From JAJFGI01 sp036397065 (GTDB lineage: Bacteria > Pseudomonadota > Alphaproteobacteria > Kiloniellales > J153): a stretch of DNA of 63,136 nt. The DNA is taken from the NCBI GenBank assembly GCA_036397065.1, contig DASWJP010000023.1, positions 1 through 63,136 of the forward strand, given 5' to 3'. The notes beneath the pieces are model-generated. The model had not been told where the DNA came from and ran no database searches. It worked only from the letters and a program-made list of their open reading frames with translations. Below, in pieces: positions 35,030 to 43,138 of this stretch. Both the position numbers and the translations under genes were made by a program. Each line of letters opens with the position of its first letter. Position 1 is the first letter of the stretch.

Positions 35030-36237
35030 CCGATCGGCGTGATCTGCAGACCTTTCATCCCTTCGCCCGTCTCAACCGGCTGCTCGACGGCATTCCGCCC
35101 GGCCGTTCGGGCATCGATCTGCCAGGCATGGCGGCAGATGCGCCGATCCTGCTCTCGGTCGGCGAGCCGCAGAACCAGCCGCCGGCTTTTGTCGCCGAGG
35201 AGCTGGCCCGTGCCGCCGCCGGCTGGTCCCGCTATCCGCCGCCGCGCGGCACCCTGGACTATGCCGAGACGTGTGTCGCCTGGCTGGCCCGGCGGTACGG
35301 TCCGGCCGCCGCCGCTCTGGTCGATGCGAAGACCATGTGCCTGCCGTTGGCTGGAACCCGCGAAGGCCTGTTCTTCGCGGCCCTGGCCACGACCCCGGCG
35401 CACGGCCAGCCGCCGCCGGCCATCCTCATGCCGAATCCGTTCTATCATGTCTATGCCGGAGCGGCGGCCGCCGCCGGGGCCGAGGCGATCTGCGTGCCGG
35501 CCACCCGCGAAAGCGGCTTTTTGCCCGACTATGGCGCCCTGCCGCCGGAGGTCCTGGCGCGCACCACCCTGTGCTATCTGTGTTCGCCGGCCAATCCGCA
35601 AGGGGCGGTGGCCAGCCTGGCCCAGCTTCAGGATTTGATTGCCCTGGCCCGGCGCTATGATTTCACCGTCGCCTTCGACGAATGCTATGCCGAGATCTAC
35701 ACGGAAACGCCGCCTCCCGGCGCTCTGCAGGCGGCCGCGGCCCTGGGCGGCGGCCTGGACAACATGCTGGTCTTTCATTCCCTCTCGAAACGCTCCAGCG
35801 CGCCGGGCTTGCGCTGCGGTTTCGTGGCCGGCGGGCAAACGCCGGTGCTGGCCCTGGAGGGCCTGTTGCGCGTCGGCAGCGCCGGCGTGCCCTTGCCGAC
35901 CCTGGCCGCCGGCACCCGCCTGTGGCAGGAGGAAAGCCACGTCCAGGCCAACCGCGCCCGCTATCAGGCCAATTTCGCCGTGGCCGAGCGGCTGCTCGGC
36001 AACCGCTTCGGCTTTCGCACGCCGGCCGGCGGCTTCTTTCTCTGGCTCGACGTGGGCGACGGCGAGGCGGCCACGCTTGCCTTGTGGCGCGAGGCCGGCA
36101 TCAAGGTCGTGCCCGGCGCCTACATGTGCGCCGGAAGTGGGGCGGGCAATCCGGGCGCGCCTTACGTGCGGATCGCCCTGGTCTATGACGCGGCGCTGAC
36201 CGAAGCGGCCCTGACCCGGCTCGGCGAGATTCTCTAG
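35026..36237 (+). CDS. PLP-dependent aminotransferase, DapC-like
   Basis: A 403-residue fold-type I aminotransferase, most like the DapC/AspC-type enzymes proposed to make N-succinyl-L,L-diaminopimelate in lysine synthesis. Evidence: LSVGEPQNQPPAF near the N-terminus, LPLAGTREGLFFAAL, CYLCSPANPQGAV, TVAFDECYAEIY (PLP-binding Asp and Tyr) and FHSLSKRSSAPGLRCGFVAG with the Schiff-base Lys. The closing FFLWLDVGDGEAAT is typical. No other dap gene is near, so the substrate is inferred only from family resemblance. Translation may depend on the overlapping 21-residue ORF. Confidence 0.85.
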   Translation: MTDRRDLQTFHPFARLNRLLDGIPPGRSGIDLPGMAADAPILLSVGEPQNQPPAFVAEELARAAAGWSRYPPPRGTLDYAETCVAWLARRYGPAAAALVDAKTMCLPLAGTREGLFFAALATTPAHGQPPPAILMPNPFYHVYAGAAAAAGAEAICVPATRESGFLPDYGALPPEVLARTTLCYLCSPANPQGAVASLAQLQDLIALARRYDFTVAFDECYAEIYTETPPPGALQAAAALGGGLDNMLVFHSLSKRSSAPGLRCGFVAGGQTPVLALEGLLRVGSAGVPLPTLAAGTRLWQEESHVQANRARYQANFAVAERLLGNRFGFRTPAGGFFLWLDVGDGEAATLALWREAGIKVVPGAYMCAGSGAGNPGAPYVRIALVYDAALTEAALTRLGEIL

Positions 36238-36253
36238 GCCGAGATTCTCTAGG
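36225..36253. repeat. 15-bp tandem duplication at gene end
   Basis: CGAGATTCTCTAGGC at 36225-36239 is repeated from 36240 (14 of 15 bases). The first copy contains the TAG stop of the aminotransferase gene, the second lies just behind it. Confidence 0.85.
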
Positions 36254-36326
36254 ACGCACGGGCCAGCCAAGAAACTCTTGCTTTCAGGGCCTAGACCAAT
36301 GGGAACGGGTGGAGCATAAGGGGGTC

Positions 36327-38753
36327 ATGGCCACACGCACGAGCAGCCGCCGGGCCGCACCGGCGCCACATCCAGGCATCTTCGCGGATGGTTTCGGCAT
36401 CTTCGCCCGCAGGCGTCTGATCGAGGGGATCGGTCTGGCCTTCATCGCCCTGGGCGGGGCCGTGGTGGCGGCCTGTCTGACGTTCGATCCGGCCGACCCG
36501 TCGCTCAACCGGGCGGTCGACGGGCCGGTGGTCAATCTTGTCGGCCTGCCCGGTGCCTATGTGGCCGATGCCCTGCTCGGCGGCCTGGGCTTCGGCGCCT
36601 TGCTGATCCCACCGGCATTGATCGCCTGGGGCTGGCGTTTTGTGCGCCATTGGCCCGTGCGCCATTGGTGGCTGCGCCTGCCCAGCTTGCTGGCCGGCCT
36701 GCTGCTTATCGCCACCGCCTTGGCCTGGCTGCCGAAGTCGCTGCCCTGGCCGCCGGAGTTGGCCTCCGGCGGCGTGGTGGGCGGCGTCCTACTCGTCACC
36801 ATCGCCGCCAAGACCGCGCTCCAGCCAATGCTGACGGCACTGATCGCCGGCGGCCTGGGGGCCATTGTGTATCTGTACAGCCTGGGCATCAGCCGGGCGG
36901 CCTGGCGACGTGCCGGGCAAGGCCTGCTGACCTTGATCGTCGCTTTCTTCGGGGCGATCTCGCTCCTCGTCCGCTGGCGGCCCGCGGCGGGTGATCGAGC
37001 CGACGCCGGGCGCCCGGCCAAGCGGCGGCGCGAGCCGAAACTCATCGCCGATGATGAGGACGCGTATGCGGACGAAGAGTTCGCGGACGTCGAGGGCGAA
37101 GAAGATGAGGAGGAGGCGGAGATTGCCGCCTTCGCGCCGCGTACGACCCAGCGGCCGGCCCGGCGCAATCTGATCGAACCCCTGCGCAGCCGCGCCCCGG
37201 CGGGCAAGCGGGGGCGGGAAGCCAACCAGCGGCGCCTCAATTTCGGCTCCAGCACGGATTACGAGCTGCCGCCGCTCTCCCTCCTCGATCAGCCGCCGAG
37301 CGATGCGACGCAAACGGCGCTCAATCAGGATTCCCTGGAAAAGAACGCGCGTCTGCTGGAAGGCGTGCTCGACGATTTCGGCGTGCGCGGCGAGATCGTG
37401 AAGGTGCGTCCCGGCCCGGTGGTCACCCGCTATGAGCTGGAACCGGCGCCGGGCACCAAGACCAGCCGCGTGGTCGGCCTGGCCGATGATATCGCCCGCT
37501 CCATGAGCGCCGTCTCGGTGCGCGCCGCGGTGGTGCCGGGCTCGAGCGCCATCGGCATCGAGCTGCCCAACGCCAAGCGCGAGACGGTGTATTTGCGCGA
37601 GTTGCTCGCCTCGCGTGCCTACGAAAACTCCCCTGGCAAGCTGCCCCTGATCCTGGGCAAGGATATCGGCGGCGCCCCGGTGATGGTCGATCTGGCGCGC
37701 ATGCCGCATCTCCTGATCGCCGGCACCACCGGCTCCGGCAAGTCGGTCGGCGTCAATTCCATGATCCTGTCCCTGCTCTACCGGCTGGGCCCAGACAAGT
37801 GCAAGTTCATCCTCATTGATCCGAAGATGCTGGAGCTGTCCGTCTATGACGGCATTCCGCACCTGCTCTCGCCGGTGGTCACCGAGCCGAAGAAGGCGAT
37901 CGTCGCCCTGAAATGGACCGTGCGCGAGATGGAGGAGCGTTACCGCGCCATGTCGCGCCTGGGGGTGCGCAACATCGAAGGCTACAACACCCGCATCGAG
38001 GAGGCACGCAAGCGCGGCGAGGTACTGACCCGCCGGGTGCAGACCGGCTTCGATCCGGATACCGGCCAGCCGGTGCACGAGGAGCAGCCCTTCGATCTGG
38101 AGCCATTGCCCTTCATCGTCGTGGTGGTCGACGAGATGGCCGATCTGATGATGGTCGCCGGCAAGGACATCGAGATCGCGGTGCAGCGCCTGGCGCAGAT
38201 GGCGCGGGCCGCCGGCATACATCTGATCATGGCGACGCAACGCCCCTCGGTCGATGTGATCACCGGCACCATCAAGGCCAACTTCCCGACCCGCATCAGC
38301 TTCCACGTCACCTCGAAGATCGACAGCCGCACCATTCTCGGCGAGGGCGGCGGCGAGCAGCTGCTCGGCCAGGGCGACATGCTGTACATGGCCCAGGGCG
38401 GGCGCATTTCTCGCGTGCACGGGCCGCTGGTCACCGACCACGAGGTGGAAGAAGTGGTCACCTTCTTGAAACGTCAGGGTGAGCCTTCCTATATCGAAGC
38501 GGTCACCGAAGAAGAGGAGTCGGGCATCGACGCCTTCCTCGGCGGCGAAGGCGCCGACGATCTCTACGACAAGGCCGTTGCCTTGGTCTTTCAGCATCGC
38601 AAGGCATCGACCAGCTTCATCCAGCGCCACCTGCAGATCGGCTACAACCGGGCGGCGCGCATTGTCGAGCGCATGGAGGCGGAAGGCGTGGTCAGCCAGG
38701 CCAACCACGTCGGCAAGCGCGAGGTTCTGGTGCCCGGATCGGCCGATATCTAA
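36327..38753 (+). CDS. ftsK: DNA translocase FtsK
   Basis: Septal DNA pump that clears chromosome dimers and the terminus at division. The 808-residue protein has about four membrane helices in the first 210 residues, then an acidic linker (YADEEFADVEGEEDEEEAEI region) and the alpha-beta motor. The motor has Walker A AGTTGSGKSVGVNSM, Walker B VVVVDEMADLMM and ATQRPSVDVITGTIKANFPT. The C-terminal winged-helix gamma domain ends VSQANHVGKREVLVP. ATG 36327 follows AAGGGGG closely; GTG 36309 is the alternative. lolA follows 18 bp later, the usual alphaproteobacterial pairing. Confidence 0.96.
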   Translation: MATRTSSRRAAPAPHPGIFADGFGIFARRRLIEGIGLAFIALGGAVVAACLTFDPADPSLNRAVDGPVVNLVGLPGAYVADALLGGLGFGALLIPPALIAWGWRFVRHWPVRHWWLRLPSLLAGLLLIATALAWLPKSLPWPPELASGGVVGGVLLVTIAAKTALQPMLTALIAGGLGAIVYLYSLGISRAAWRRAGQGLLTLIVAFFGAISLLVRWRPAAGDRADAGRPAKRRREPKLIADDEDAYADEEFADVEGEEDEEEAEIAAFAPRTTQRPARRNLIEPLRSRAPAGKRGREANQRRLNFGSSTDYELPPLSLLDQPPSDATQTALNQDSLEKNARLLEGVLDDFGVRGEIVKVRPGPVVTRYELEPAPGTKTSRVVGLADDIARSMSAVSVRAAVVPGSSAIGIELPNAKRETVYLRELLASRAYENSPGKLPLILGKDIGGAPVMVDLARMPHLLIAGTTGSGKSVGVNSMILSLLYRLGPDKCKFILIDPKMLELSVYDGIPHLLSPVVTEPKKAIVALKWTVREMEERYRAMSRLGVRNIEGYNTRIEEARKRGEVLTRRVQTGFDPDTGQPVHEEQPFDLEPLPFIVVVVDEMADLMMVAGKDIEIAVQRLAQMARAAGIHLIMATQRPSVDVITGTIKANFPTRISFHVTSKIDSRTILGEGGGEQLLGQGDMLYMAQGGRISRVHGPLVTDHEVEEVVTFLKRQGEPSYIEAVTEEEESGIDAFLGGEGADDLYDKAVALVFQHRKASTSFIQRHLQIGYNRAARIVERMEAEGVVSQANHVGKREVLVPGSADI

Positions 38754-38771
38754 CAGAAGAGGCGATCACCG

Positions 38772-39419
38772 ATGAGGCGAACCGTCGCCGCCCTGATCTT
38801 GAGTCTGGTGATTGGTGGTGCTGGCGTGACCGGCGCGCACGCCGCCACCGGTTTGGCCGCGCTGCCGCCCGACGATGCCGCCGCGGTGCAGCGGGCCATT
38901 CGCTATCTCAACGATCTCTCCACCTTGCGCGCACGCTTCGTGCAGATTTCTTCGAACGGCACCTATGCGGAAGGAGAGGTGATCGTGGCGCGGCCCGGAC
39001 GCCTGCGTTTCGATTACGACCCGCCGACTCCGGTGCTGCTGATCGCCAACGGCCTGAGCCTGCTGTTCTATGACCGCGAGCTGAAGCAGGCGAGTTTCCT
39101 GCCGCTGTGGGAAACGCCGCTGTGGTTCCTGATCCGCGAGGAAGTGAAACTCTCCGACGATTTGCAGGTCACCGCCGTGGAGCGCGGCCAGGGTGTCTTG
39201 AAGGTCACCTTGCGTAATGCCGCCGCCGATGCCGGCAGCCTGTCCCTGATCTTTGGCGATGCGCCGATGAGTCTGCGCAAGTGGGAGCTGGTGGATGCGC
39301 AAGGCATCTCGACCCAGGTCTCGCTGATCAATCCGGAATTCGGCGGTCCCGTGGATTCCGCCGCCTTCGAGTACGACGATCTGGAAATTCAAAGCGGCAC
39401 GCGGCAACCCAGCCGCTAG
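38772..39419 (+). CDS. lolA: Outer-membrane lipoprotein carrier LolA
   Basis: Periplasmic chaperone that moves lipoproteins from LolCDE to the outer membrane. A 215-residue protein with a signal peptide (VAALILSLVIGGAGVTGAHA, cut near residue 24). The mature part shows the LolA pattern: AIRYLNDLSTLRARFVQISS, GEVIVARPGRLRFDYDPPTP and WFLIREEVKLSDDLQVTAVE. AGAGGCG lies nine bases before the ATG. It is co-transcribed with ftsK. It ends nine bases from a convergent small gene. Confidence 0.93.
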   Translation: MRRTVAALILSLVIGGAGVTGAHAATGLAALPPDDAAAVQRAIRYLNDLSTLRARFVQISSNGTYAEGEVIVARPGRLRFDYDPPTPVLLIANGLSLLFYDRELKQASFLPLWETPLWFLIREEVKLSDDLQVTAVERGQGVLKVTLRNAAADAGSLSLIFGDAPMSLRKWELVDAQGISTQVSLINPEFGGPVDSAAFEYDDLEIQSGTRQPSR

Positions 39420-39428
39420 CAGGTGCAG

Positions 39429-39680
39429 CTATTGGCCCGGCGCCGGCGCGCCCGAGCGCAAGTTCCACCACGCCTCCAAGCAGTCAGCAGCACCGGGCTC
39501 TGTAATGCCGCGCACCAGGAACCCGGTGCGGATGCGCGCTTCCTCCGCCAGGGGCGGCAAGCCGGATTGGCGGGCCGCGTCCTGGACCAGCCAGGCGCAT
39601 GGATCAAAGCTTTCATAGCGCGCATAGGTCGCCGCACCCGCGGCGGCCAAGAGTCCAACCACGATCAGCAGAATTTTCAC
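39429..39680 (-). CDS. Small exported or anchored protein
   Basis: An 83-residue protein starting with a hydrophobic helix (VKILLIVVGLLAAAGAATYA) that serves as signal or anchor. The rest (YESFDPCAWLVQDAARQSGL, AADCLEAWWNLRSG) has two Cys and is probably periplasmic. Family unknown. GTG 39680 has AAGGAAAG nine bases upstream and overlaps the stop of the upstream hydroxylase gene (GTGA), which argues that it is real and translationally coupled. Confidence 0.65.
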   Translation of the reverse strand: MKILLIVVGLLAAAGAATYARYESFDPCAWLVQDAARQSGLPPLAEEARIRTGFLVRGITEPGAADCLEAWWNLRSGAPAPGQ

Positions 39681-40504
39681 GCGCCACTTTCCTTTGCGCT
39701 GGGCACGATCCGGACGCGGGCCTGGAACGGGCGGACGAGAAGACCCAGGAACGGCCGTTCCGCAACACCTTCCGCGCCGATGGCCATGGCCAGGGTGCGC
39801 GGGGTCGGACTGCGGGTGCCGAACAGGGGATCCCAAAAGCTGAAGACGGTGCCGTAATTCGCATCCGTATCCCGGCGCCGAGCGTGATGGTGCACCCAAT
39901 GGATGGAGGGCGTGATGATCAGCCGCGCCAGTGCCCGTTCCAGGCGGGGCGGGAGCGCCAGGTTGGAATGGTGAAACACGGTGCTGACCAGGACCAGGGT
40001 TTCGAAGACCAGCACCGAGGTGATCGGAACGTCGAAGGACATGATCAGCCCGCCGCGCACCAGGGCGGAGAGAATCACCTCGCCGAAATGAAAGCGCAGG
40101 GCGGAGCTGGCATCGAGAAATCGATCCAGATGGTGCACCTCGTGAAAGCGCCACAGGATGGGGATCTCGTGATTGGCCCGGTGCCACCAGAAGATCAGGA
40201 CATCGAGCAGCACGATATCGAGCGCCAGCCCCCAGCCGCCGCGCCACCAATCCGGACGCCAGCCGAGGGTGTGTTCCGTGGCCCAGAAGGTCACCGGCAG
40301 GACGATGAGCGGATACAGGCCGATGTTGGCCAGCCACAAGCCCAGGTTCCGTGCCAGACGGTGCCAATGGCCAGGCGGGCCGGAGGGAACCGGCGCCGGC
40401 TCGTGGTCCGCCGGAACCAGGCGCTCGGCAACCAGGATGGCCGCCAGCCAGACCAGTCCGGCTGCGCCCTTCCACGGCAAGAGCGATTGAACCACCTCGT
40501 TCAT
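39677..40504 (-). CDS. Sterol desaturase/fatty acid hydroxylase family membrane protein
   Basis: A 275-residue membrane di-iron oxygenase homologue. Four or five membrane helices and the His clusters HRANHE, HEVHHLDRF, HHSN and HWVHHHARR are conserved, so it should bind two irons and hydroxylate or desaturate a lipid. The substrate (fatty acid, hopanoid, carotenoid or sterol-like) is open. TSVLVFETLVLVSTVFHHSN is typical of the bacterial group. ATG 40504 is chosen because a -35/-10 pair lies immediately upstream. It is divergent from the amidotransferase gene. Confidence 0.87.
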   Translation of the reverse strand: MNEVVQSLLPWKGAAGLVWLAAILVAERLVPADHEPAPVPSGPPGHWHRLARNLGLWLANIGLYPLIVLPVTFWATEHTLGWRPDWWRGGWGLALDIVLLDVLIFWWHRANHEIPILWRFHEVHHLDRFLDASSALRFHFGEVILSALVRGGLIMSFDVPITSVLVFETLVLVSTVFHHSNLALPPRLERALARLIITPSIHWVHHHARRRDTDANYGTVFSFWDPLFGTRSPTPRTLAMAIGAEGVAERPFLGLLVRPFQARVRIVPSAKESGA

Positions 40505-40511
40505 GGCCCGA

Positions 40512-40540
40512 GATATGGCCGCCCCGGGCGCCCGACGCAA
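40512..40540 (-). promoter_or_regulatory. Promoter of the hydroxylase gene, near-leaderless
   Basis: On the minus strand TTGCGT (40540-40535), 17-bp spacer, CATATC (40517-40512), then seven bases to the ATG at 40504. The spacing predicts transcription starting at or next to the start codon. Confidence 0.5.
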
Positions 40541-40554
40541 GAAAGATCGCCCCC

Positions 40555-40583
40555 TTGCGCCACACCCGGCGCCACCCTAGCTT
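40555..40583 (+). promoter_or_regulatory. Promoter of the amidotransferase gene, near-leaderless
   Basis: TTGCGC (40555-40560), 17-bp spacer, TAGCTT (40578-40583), then six bases to the ATG at 40590. It is back to back with the hydroxylase promoter, with 14 bp between the two -35 boxes. Confidence 0.5.
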
Positions 40584-40589
40584 TGTCCG

Positions 40590-41477
40590 ATGACCGGACA
40601 CCCCCCCGCGCCCCGCACGCCCGCGGCCGCCACTTCCACCACGCTGGCCGCCAAGCCGTTGATCGGCCTGCCGGCCTGCATCCGGACCATCGAGCACATG
40701 CCGTTCCACACGGTCGGCGACAAGTACCTGCGCGCCGCCGCCGTGGCCGCCCATGGCATCCCCATGATCATTCCGTCCTTCGGCGATTTGCTCGACCCGG
40801 CGGATCTGGTCTCGCGCCTGGACGGCCTGCTCTTGACCGGCAGCCCGTCGAACGTGCACCCGGCCCACTATGGTGCCCCGGCCCATCCCGAGGCGGAACC
40901 CCATGATCCGGACCGGGATGCGACCACCCTGCCGTTGATCCATGCGGCGCTGGCCGACGGGTTGCCCCTGCTGGCGATTTGCCGCGGCATGCAGGAATTG
41001 AATGTCGCCCTGGGCGGCACCTTGCATGCCCGGGTGCACGAGCAAACCGGGCGCATCGATCACCGCCGGCCAAGCCACGAGGATATGGACGTGCAGTACG
41101 CACCGCGCCACGAGGTTCGCTTGACCACTGGCGGCGCCATGGCCCGAATCGCCGGTCCCGTTGCGCAATCGGGGGCGCTGATGGTCAATTCTCTGCATTG
41201 GCAAGCCATCGACCGGGTCGCCGATGATCTGGTGGTCGAAGCGGTGGCCCCGGACGGCACCATCGAGGCCGTTGCGGTGCGCAGCGCCCGGGCCTTTGCC
41301 CTGGGCGTGCAATGGCATCCGGAATACCGGGTGCTCGACGATCCTTTCTCCGTCCGCCTGTTCGCCGACTTTGGCGCCGCAGCGCGGGCCCGTGCCGCCA
41401 ACCGCGGTATGCCTGTCGCAACCGGGCCCGGAACGGGTGTTGCGGCCGGTGCCGGATGGGTCGGCATTGCAACCTGA
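40590..41477 (+). CDS. Class I glutamine amidotransferase-like hydrolase, PuuD type (C26)
   Basis: A 295-residue peptidase C26 protein. In PuuD it hydrolyses gamma-glutamyl-GABA in putrescine breakdown. The catalytic triad is visible: nucleophile Cys in LAICRGMQELNVALGGTLH, then His and Glu in LGVQWHPEYRVL. The N-terminal GLPACIRTIEHMPFHTVGDK and GLLLTGSPSNVHPAHYG are family marks. Other puu genes are absent nearby, so the exact gamma-glutamyl substrate is uncertain. No ribosome site, in keeping with the near-leaderless promoter. Confidence 0.88.
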   Translation: MTGHPPAPRTPAAATSTTLAAKPLIGLPACIRTIEHMPFHTVGDKYLRAAAVAAHGIPMIIPSFGDLLDPADLVSRLDGLLLTGSPSNVHPAHYGAPAHPEAEPHDPDRDATTLPLIHAALADGLPLLAICRGMQELNVALGGTLHARVHEQTGRIDHRRPSHEDMDVQYAPRHEVRLTTGGAMARIAGPVAQSGALMVNSLHWQAIDRVADDLVVEAVAPDGTIEAVAVRSARAFALGVQWHPEYRVLDDPFSVRLFADFGAAARARAANRGMPVATGPGTGVAAGAGWVGIAT

Positions 41478-41584
41478 AAAATCGACACTAAATCTATGAA
41501 CATGAGCTGGCGCCGCAAAGGCGACCGGCCAATACGCGGAAGGGCAACGTCCCCCTGCCATCCTTCCGCGGCTCTACGGAGCAT

Positions 41585-41617
41585 GGAACGCCCGGATCCC
41601 CCCCGACCGGGCGTTCC
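41585..41617. terminator. Bidirectional terminator hairpin
   Basis: A perfect 11-bp stem GGAACGCCCGG (41585-41595) / CCGGGCGTTCC (41607-41617) sits between two convergent genes. A second 9-bp stem, CGCGGAAGG/CCTTCCGCG (41535-41543, 41562-41570), precedes it. T-runs are weak on both sides. Confidence 0.65.
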
Positions 41618-41635
41618 TCGTTCGCGGATTGGTTT

Positions 41636-42124
41636 TCAGCGCCGCCGATAGAGAAAATAGCGGCCCGGTGAAACACCTGGGGGCAGGTTCAATGCCATGG
41701 CATCGAGGCCGGGCAGCGCAAGATCCGAGACCAGCACTCCGCCCGGCACCAACAGGCCGGGCAGATGCTGGGCAAGAAAATCCGCCAGCCGCGCATTCAG
41801 CGCCCGGTCGCCACTGCCGATATCGCTATGGATCAGCGGCACGCGGGCGCGCAGCCGCACCGCCACCGCCGGCAGGGTGTCCCGGATATCGCCGAGGATC
41901 AGATCGTCCCCAGCCGGGCCGATCATGGGATCGTGGGGCGCGAATTGTTCGAAGACGATGATTTGGCGGCCGGGGAAAAGTTCCCGCACATGGTCGTAGG
42001 TCCGCCCATTGCCCAAGCCCACCTCGAGAATGGGGCCGCTCCGGTGGCCCATCAGCTCGGCGGCATGGGCCAGGCACGCGTGTTGCGCGCGCAACCGGCG
42101 GATCAGGCTGTCGAGGCGGCTCAC
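41636..42124 (-). CDS. Small SAM-dependent methyltransferase, copy 2 (Methyltransf_17-like)
   Basis: A 162-residue protein with the AdoMet loop PILEVGLGNGRTYDHVRELF and FPGRQIIVFEQFAPHDP, then LILGDIRDTLPAVAVRL, and HSDIGSGDRALNARL. It ends in RYFLYRRR. It belongs to a short-chain methyltransferase family known from alphaproteobacteria, substrate unknown. About half of its residues match the adjacent copy 1 gene, so the two arose by tandem duplication. ATG 42124 overlaps the copy 1 stop. It is the last gene of the leftward operon headed by the ABC-type protein. Confidence 0.8.
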   Translation of the reverse strand: MSRLDSLIRRLRAQHACLAHAAELMGHRSGPILEVGLGNGRTYDHVRELFPGRQIIVFEQFAPHDPMIGPAGDDLILGDIRDTLPAVAVRLRARVPLIHSDIGSGDRALNARLADFLAQHLPGLLVPGGVLVSDLALPGLDAMALNLPPGVSPGRYFLYRRR

Positions 42125-42633
42125 CCGGGACCGGTGGGTCCGGCGCGCCGATACAGGAAATAGGTGCCCGGCATCACCGGCGCCGGGGCCGGGGCCGGCA
42201 CCGGCTGCGCCCTGGCAAAGGCCACATCCCGGTCCGACGCGACCAGGCCGCCGGGCCGCAGCAGGTCCGGCAGAAAACCGGCGATGAAACGGGCCAGCCG
42301 GGCATCCCGCTGCCTATCCGCCGAACCCACATCGGCGTGCACCAGGGCCACCGTCCCGGCGAAGCGCGCCGCCGCCTGGGGCAGGGTCTCGTGAAAATCA
42401 CCGAGCAACAGGTGCGCCGCATCGGGAATACAGTCGGGATGGGCGGAGGCCTCCCGGTCGAAAACGAATATCTCCCGGCCCGGCAAGATCTCGCGCAGAT
42501 GGTCGTAGGTGCGGCCGTTGCCGAGTCCGAGCTCCAGGATCGGCCCCGGCAGATCGCGCACCAGATCAGCCAACGCATTCAGGCACGCCCGTTGCGTCTC
42601 CAGACGCCGGATATTGATATCCAACCGACTCAC
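42121..42633 (-). CDS. Small SAM-dependent methyltransferase, copy 1 (Methyltransf_17-like)
   Basis: A 170-residue paralogue of the gene behind it: MSRLDINIRRLETQRACLNA, then PILELGLGNGRTYDHLREIL, LPGREIFVFDREASAHPD and a C-terminal TYFLYRRA. A Pro/Ala insert near residue 145 is absent in copy 2. The GTG at 42633 has GGGAG upstream and lies 32 bp from the cyclic-nucleotide-binding gene. Both copies keep the AdoMet loop, so both may be active, perhaps on different sites of the same product made by this cluster. Confidence 0.82.
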   Translation of the reverse strand: MSRLDINIRRLETQRACLNALADLVRDLPGPILELGLGNGRTYDHLREILPGREIFVFDREASAHPDCIPDAAHLLLGDFHETLPQAAARFAGTVALVHADVGSADRQRDARLARFIAGFLPDLLRPGGLVASDRDVAFARAQPVPAPAPAPVMPGTYFLYRRAGPTGPG

Positions 42634-42664
42634 TGTTCCCGTGCTCCCGTCCCAGTGACTTCCG

Positions 42665-43117
42665 TCAGCCGCGCGCCGCGGTGCGCTCCTTGGTCAGTTG
42701 CGCCGTGGTTTGTTCCAGGCGATGGGCCAATACACGCATGACCTCGACTCCCATCTCGGGAAAATCCGTGACCATGCGGAAAAACAGATCCTTGGTGATC
42801 CGCAAGGTCGTCAGCTCGCTGGTGGCGGTCACGGTCGCGGTCCGCGGCACTTCGCAGAGAATGGCGATTTCGCCGACGATGTCGTTCTGGGCCAGCTTGG
42901 CGACCACCGTGGGCTTGTCGGTGGTGACGATCACATCCGCGGTGCCGCTGGCGATGATATACGCCGAGTCGGCGGAATCGCCCTGATCGAACAGCGACTG
43001 TCCCGGCTTGAAGGTCAGGCGTTCGCTGGCAAAGCACATGAGCTTGAGCTTTGCCGGATCGATGTTGGCGAAAAGCGGGATTTTCCGCAGAATTTCAACT
43101 TCCTGTTCAATACTCAC
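42665..43117 (-). CDS. Stand-alone cyclic-nucleotide-binding domain protein
   Basis: A 150-residue CAP-type sensor domain without a DNA-binding part. The phosphate-binding cassette VGEIAILCEVPRTATVTAT keeps the Gly-Glu (82-83) and Arg (92) that hold the cyclic nucleotide, so it can probably bind cAMP or cGMP. The C-terminal helix (EMGVEVMRVLAHRLEQTTAQ) may dimerise or contact a partner. It is 21 bp behind the ABC-type protein on the same strand, suggesting it regulates that protein. A membrane adenylate cyclase is encoded 10 kb away in this window. Confidence 0.9.
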   Translation of the reverse strand: MSIEQEVEILRKIPLFANIDPAKLKLMCFASERLTFKPGQSLFDQGDSADSAYIIASGTADVIVTTDKPTVVAKLAQNDIVGEIAILCEVPRTATVTATSELTTLRITKDLFFRMVTDFPEMGVEVMRVLAHRLEQTTAQLTKERTAARG

Positions 43118-43138
43118 CTATGCCTCCGATCGCCCCGA

